The notes beneath the pieces were generated by a model that ran no database searches, had not been told where the DNA came from, and worked only from the letters and a program-made list of their open reading frames with translations. The translations under genes were made by a program, and so were the position numbers. DNA of 8,916 nt from positions 1 through 8,916 of the forward strand of contig DAOVNC010000120.1 in assembly GCA_030630445.1 (NCBI GenBank). The letters are read 5' to 3'. The stretch is from Kiritimatiellales bacterium. Its GTDB lineage: Bacteria > Verrucomicrobiota > Kiritimatiellia > Kiritimatiellales > Pontiellaceae. Below are positions 6,466 through 8,916 of the stretch, piece after piece; position 1 is the stretch's first letter; each line of letters begins with the position of its first letter.

Positions 6466-7257
6466 ATGAAAACGATTGAAAAAAAAGAACAGTCCCTGCT
6501 CGATGAACTCAAGTCCTACGGAGCCATTGCGGTGGCCTATTCCGGCGGGGTCGACTCCACCTACCTCGCCGACTGCGCCCACGAAGTGCTGGGTCAAAAC
6601 GCCCGGATGATTATTGCCGACTCCCCGTCCATTCCGCGCGCCGAACTGCAAGAAGCCATCGACATGGCCACGGCACGCGGCTGGAACCTGCGCGTCATCC
6701 AAACCAACGAGCATCTCAGCGACGAATATCTCGAAAACAAGGGTGATCGCTGCTTCCACTGCAAAAACGAACTCTTCAGCAAGATGGAAACGATCCTATC
6801 CGAATTTGACGATGTCATCTTGGCCCACGGCGCCATCGAGGACGACAAAGGCGACGTGCGCCCCGGCACGCAAGCCGCCGCCAACCACTGCGTCGTCGCC
6901 CCGCTGCAAAACGCCGGACTATACAAAAAGGAAATCCGCATCCTCAGCGAACGGCGCGGACTACCCACTGCGGAAAAAGCCTCCTTCGCCTGCCTCGGCT
7001 CGCGCTTCCCCACCGGCACGCGCATTGATCTTGAATCGATGACGCAGGTGGAAAAGGCCGAGTCGATTTTGAAGGCACACGGCTATGCCCAATACCGCGT
7101 CCGCCATCACGGCGACCTCTGCCGCATCGAGATCGAGCCCACTGACTTTGACAAGCTGATGAACGAACGTACCGAACTCGCCGCCGCCATCAAAGCCACC
7201 GGATACAAGTTCGTCACCCTAGATCTGGGCGGCTACTCGATGGGTTCAAGTGCTTAG
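6466..7257 (+). CDS. larE: ATP-dependent sacrificial sulfur transferase LarE
   Basis: This 263-residue PP-loop enzyme, in LarE relatives, adenylates and thiolates the carboxylates of pyridinium bis-dicarboxylate to build the nickel-pincer cofactor of lactate racemase LarA and related enzymes. The PP-loop is AYSGGVDST (24-32), followed by ADSPSIPRAEL, GDRCFHCKNELF (93-104), GAIEDDKGDVRPG (122-134), KASFACLGSRFPTGTRI (171-187) and a C-terminal RVRHHGDLCRIEI domain. Length matches the family. Cys176 is at the place of the sulfur-donor or cluster cysteine in characterised LarE proteins. Cys96 and Cys99 add a CxxC, the pattern expected of the three-cysteine [4Fe-4S] type rather than the single-cysteine sacrificial type. 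larB, larC and larA are not in the window. The gene is 113 bp after the permease, beyond a palindromic element, and has no strong ribosome binding site. Confidence 0.9.
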   Translation: MKTIEKKEQSLLDELKSYGAIAVAYSGGVDSTYLADCAHEVLGQNARMIIADSPSIPRAELQEAIDMATARGWNLRVIQTNEHLSDEYLENKGDRCFHCKNELFSKMETILSEFDDVILAHGAIEDDKGDVRPGTQAAANHCVVAPLQNAGLYKKEIRILSERRGLPTAEKASFACLGSRFPTGTRIDLESMTQVEKAESILKAHGYAQYRVRHHGDLCRIEIEPTDFDKLMNERTELAAAIKATGYKFVTLDLGGYSMGSSA

Positions 7258-7271
7258 AGTTAAGCCTAAGC
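7252..7271. terminator. Weak hairpin at the larE 3' end
   Basis: GCTTAG (7252-7257) can pair with CTAAGC (7266-7271) around an 8-nt loop, overlapping the larE stop codon in the gap between convergent genes. There is no T-run on either strand, so a terminator role is only a guess. Confidence 0.2.
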
Positions 7272-7288
7272 AAAGAATATGAACATAG

Positions 7289-7663
7289 TTATAACTGATC
7301 AATGATCTCAGCTTTTTTCGTCTCGTACTCTTGTGTTGTTATGAGCTGATTTTCATACAACGTTTTAAGCTCTCGTATTCTATCCGATACGGTTGAGTTT
7401 TGGGGGTGACTAGGACTGGCCGGATCAAATGAGTTGCTAATGAAGCTTTTGACCTTCTTTGTCTTTTCTGGATTAATTGCGGCCAACAGACCGACCCGTA
7501 GTGCAGCATCTATAATGGCTTCTTGTTTATCAGGATCCGCCTTTTCATATGCTTGAAGAGCAGAATCCCATACTATCGCCTGATTCGCCGCTCTCTTTAG
7601 CCAAGACGAGAACCGTTTTTTATCAGCTTTTCCTGCGGTGTTTCGCTTTGTAAACAATCCCAT
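7289..7663 (-). CDS. Small SHOCT-domain protein of unknown function
   Basis: This is a 124-residue soluble protein if translation starts at the ATG complementary to 7661-7663, which has AGGGT about six bases upstream. A TTG seven codons earlier (7684) is possible but less likely. The C-terminal segment SDRIRELKTLYENQLITTQE (93-112) followed by an acidic/basic helix ending IIDQL matches the SHOCT domain (PF09851), a short helical module often found at C-termini and thought to mediate oligomerisation. The N-terminal ~80 residues are basic and helical (KRFSSWLKRAANQAIVW, then DKQEAIIDAALRVGLLAAI), with no recognised family and no signal peptide. It is on the minus strand, convergent with larE and downstream of the zinc-ribbon gene. 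Base composition is AT-richer than the uptake locus. Confidence 0.7.
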   Translation of the reverse strand: MGLFTKRNTAGKADKKRFSSWLKRAANQAIVWDSALQAYEKADPDKQEAIIDAALRVGLLAAINPEKTKKVKSFISNSFDPASPSHPQNSTVSDRIRELKTLYENQLITTQEYETKKAEIIDQL

Positions 7664-7668
7664 AATTG

Positions 7669-7673
7669 ACCCT
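7669..7673 (-). promoter_or_regulatory. Probable ribosome binding site of the SHOCT gene
   Basis: AGGGT on the minus strand, about five to six bases before the ATG at 7663. It favours this start over the upstream TTG at 7684. Confidence 0.4.
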
Positions 7674-7722
7674 ATATTTGTCAAGGCAAGCGGGTTTCAG
7701 CCATCCGCAAGATTCTTGCTTT

Positions 7723-7746
7723 ACTTAGCAGGATCGCCCGCTGAGT
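7723..7746. other. Imperfect hairpin between SHOCT and zinc-ribbon genes
   Basis: A ten-base-pair stem with one mismatch and one G-T pair (arms 7723-7732 and 7737-7746, loop ATCG) lies downstream of the zinc-ribbon gene on the minus strand. No T-run follows it in that direction. It could be a processing or attenuation structure, or chance. Confidence 0.3.
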
Positions 7747-7785
7747 AAAAATCACGAACCCAAAAATACGCCCGCGAGTTTCTAT

Positions 7786-8130
7786 TTATCGAGCGGGTTG
7801 ATGCCGTTTTGAGGGGCTTTTTGAACAACTACCGCTCGTCAAGCTTCGGAGATCGTTATATTGCTGGCCACAATACTTACAAGCATACCTACTTTTCACC
7901 CCTCCTTCATATGGTTGATGCCGTTTTGAGGAACTTCTTGGGCAACTACCGCTCGTCAAGCTTCGGAGATCGTTGTATTTTTGCCCACAACACATACAGA
8001 AGTACGAGCTCTGCTCTTCTCCCTCAAAAAGCTCATGCTTCCTCGACGGGCTTTTACTGCAACTCCCACTCGTAAGACTCCTGACGTCTGAGTACTTTTG
8101 TCCACAATGTTTGCAATATGCATTTGCCAT
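7786..8130 (-). CDS. Triple zinc-ribbon-like repeat protein
   Basis: This 114-residue protein is made almost entirely of three copies of one unit with a 39-residue period. Each unit has the pattern C-x2-C-x14-C-x7-H: C6/C9/C24/H32, C45/C48/C63/H71 and C84/C87/C102/H110. Around these lie the shared blocks CGQKY(N/S)D(L/V)RSLTSGSC and SPSKRHQP. Three Cys and one His in this spacing suggest one zinc ion per unit, so beads of small zinc ribbons joined by acidic/basic linkers. I do not recognise a function; nucleic-acid or protein binding are both possible. The start at 8130 is supported by AGGAGAG seven bases upstream. The protein is soluble with no signal peptide. It sits in a minus-strand run between a SHOCT protein and a possible nuclease-family protein. 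Confidence 0.8.
   Translation of the reverse strand: MANAYCKHCGQKYSDVRSLTSGSCSKSPSRKHELFEGEEQSSYFCMCCGQKYNDLRSLTSGSCPRSSSKRHQPYEGGVKSRYACKYCGQQYNDLRSLTSGSCSKSPSKRHQPAR
7789..8121 (-). repeat. 117-bp coding tandem repeat (three units)
   Basis: The units run at about 8121-8005, 8004-7888 and 7887-7789 (last one shortened). The second and third are closest: a 32-bp stretch at 7826-7857 is identical to 7943-7974, and a 17-bp stretch at 7799-7815 to 7916-7932. This much identity at DNA level points to recent duplication or gene conversion. Confidence 0.8.
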
Positions 8131-8137
8131 TTTCTTG

Positions 8138-8144
8138 CTCTCCT
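8138..8144 (-). promoter_or_regulatory. Ribosome binding site of the zinc-ribbon gene
   Basis: AGGAGAG on the minus strand, seven bases before the ATG at 8130. A strong site, it indicates that this small gene is translated in its own right. Confidence 0.65.
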
Positions 8145-8177
8145 TTTGCCCTGTTTAGCTTGCTTGTTTTTGCGTTA

Positions 8178-8916
8178 TTAGTTTTTCTCTGAAATAGAAT
8201 CCATTACATTCTTAACTCGTTTGTACTCCTCAATAATGGATGTGGAAAAGCGATTCAAACCCCCTTCTTCAGATTCCGTCATCATGGCATCCCATGGGCG
8301 GGAGTCAGAGTTCCAGTCCCCATCGTAAGGAGCGAAGGGGGTGTGGATATTTATATTACCTTCATGCGGATGCTTGTATTGTAATGAGCCGTTTGCTTTC
8401 TCCAATAGCGAGAAGTCCACAGATGATCCAGTACTTTCCAGAACGAGTAGTAATCCAGAAAAATTTCTTCCAGCAAACTCAAGAAGTAACTGCCAGTCGG
8501 AGGTGTCCACTTCTGATATAGTTAATAAGGCAGTCCAGTTTGCACCGTAACCAGAACATTTTTCAGCCTTAATTTTGACGCAGAAGTGATTATCTTGAGC
8601 CCACTGTCTCAGTTGGTTGGCCGTTTTGTTCCACAACATGTCTTTTGCCGCATCGATTTGATTCGCCACTCCCATTGCCAGCGCTAAGTTTTCATCCTTA
8701 GAAATAAACTGCCGAATAATCCCATTTTCATCCATTACTTTTTCCCCCCTATACTGCTGTTTTAGATAGTTCTGAAACTCCTTCAAAAATGCCTGTACGT
8801 TCTCCGCCATACATACCTGGATAAATGCATCAAAGAGCGAAATGACATCTTCTTGGTAACTAAGAACCGATACCTTTCCTTCCTCTAATAAAGTGCTAAA
8901 CTTTTCCTCGGAGATG
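8178..8916 (-). CDS. Possible PDDEXK_4-type nuclease-superfamily protein, C-terminal part (5' end outside window)
   Basis: The frame continues without a stop for 35 codons upstream of the ATG at 8810 to the window edge, and that ATG has only a weak ribosome binding site, so the gene most likely starts beyond the window. At least 245 residues are visible. The upstream part reads SEEKFSTLLEEGKVSVLSYQ and then EDVISLFDAFIQVC. Together with the following long helix (AFLKEFQNYLKQQ) and ISKDENLALAMGVANQID it resembles the region after the catalytic core in PD-(D/E)xK proteins of the PDDEXK_4 (PF14281) type, where an LSY-x-EDI segment leads into a helical part. The catalytic D/E-x-K residues would then be outside the window. 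The C-terminal half (WTALLTISEVDTSDWQLLLE and onward) is not recognised. The gene ends TAATAA. The family call is tentative; the open frame is seen directly. Confidence 0.5.
   Translation of the reverse strand, partial: ISEEKFSTLLEEGKVSVLSYQEDVISLFDAFIQVCMAENVQAFLKEFQNYLKQQYRGEKVMDENGIIRQFISKDENLALAMGVANQIDAAKDMLWNKTANQLRQWAQDNHFCVKIKAEKCSGYGANWTALLTISEVDTSDWQLLLEFAGRNFSGLLLVLESTGSSVDFSLLEKANGSLQYKHPHEGNINIHTPFAPYDGDWNSDSRPWDAMMTESEEGGLNRFSTSIIEEYKRVKNVMDSISEKN

Noticed and set aside
5917..6759. 280-codon minus-strand frame spanning permease, repeat and larE
   Set aside because: It crosses two confident plus-strand genes and the palindromic element, and shows no recognisable protein features.
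7789..8121. CRISPR-like array from the 117-bp repeats
   Set aside because: Units are coding, contiguous and without unique spacers. Their conservation follows zinc-binding residues.

Overview
The window looks like a chromosomal segment of a Gram-negative bacterium: it has a TonB protein, an outer-membrane TonB-dependent receptor and a lipoprotein solute-binding protein. GC-rich genes, many small palindromic repeats and a GxxExxY-family gene suggest the PVC group, perhaps a Kiritimatiellota/Pontiella-like organism. This placement is an impression from gene and repeat style, not a search result.

Positions 1-6352 hold one plus-strand metal/cofactor uptake locus: the C-terminal part of a TonB energy transducer, a FecA-type receptor, a BtuF/FecB-type lipoprotein, a BtuD/FecE-type ATPase and a BtuC/FecC-type permease. 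Together they would carry an iron chelate, corrinoid or other metal complex across both membranes. The locus continues through a short palindromic element to a LarE-type sulfur transferase (6466-7257), the enzyme that makes the dithiolate ligand of the nickel-pincer cofactor. A link to nickel is therefore possible but unproven.

The uptake operon has been altered by three kinds of small element. (1) An 814-bp cassette (3681-4494) separates the binding-protein and ATPase genes. It has ~31-bp imperfect terminal inverted repeats and carries only a GxxExxY (PD-(D/E)xK-like) gene, whose start and stop codons lie at or in the repeats. A 79-bp empty version of the same palindrome lies at 6357-6435. 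(2) A 78-bp inverted repeat (5303-5380) is inserted in frame near the N-terminus of the permease. (3) A roughly 75-bp run of three hairpins (3254-3328) is inserted in frame in the middle of the binding protein.

From 7258 to the right edge the DNA is visibly AT-richer and all genes are on the minus strand, convergent with larE: a small SHOCT-domain protein, a protein made of three near-identical Cys/His zinc-ribbon-like units (C-x2-C-x14-C-x7-H, 39-residue period), and the C-terminal part of what may be a PDDEXK_4-type nuclease-superfamily protein whose start lies beyond the window. This part looks like accessory DNA.
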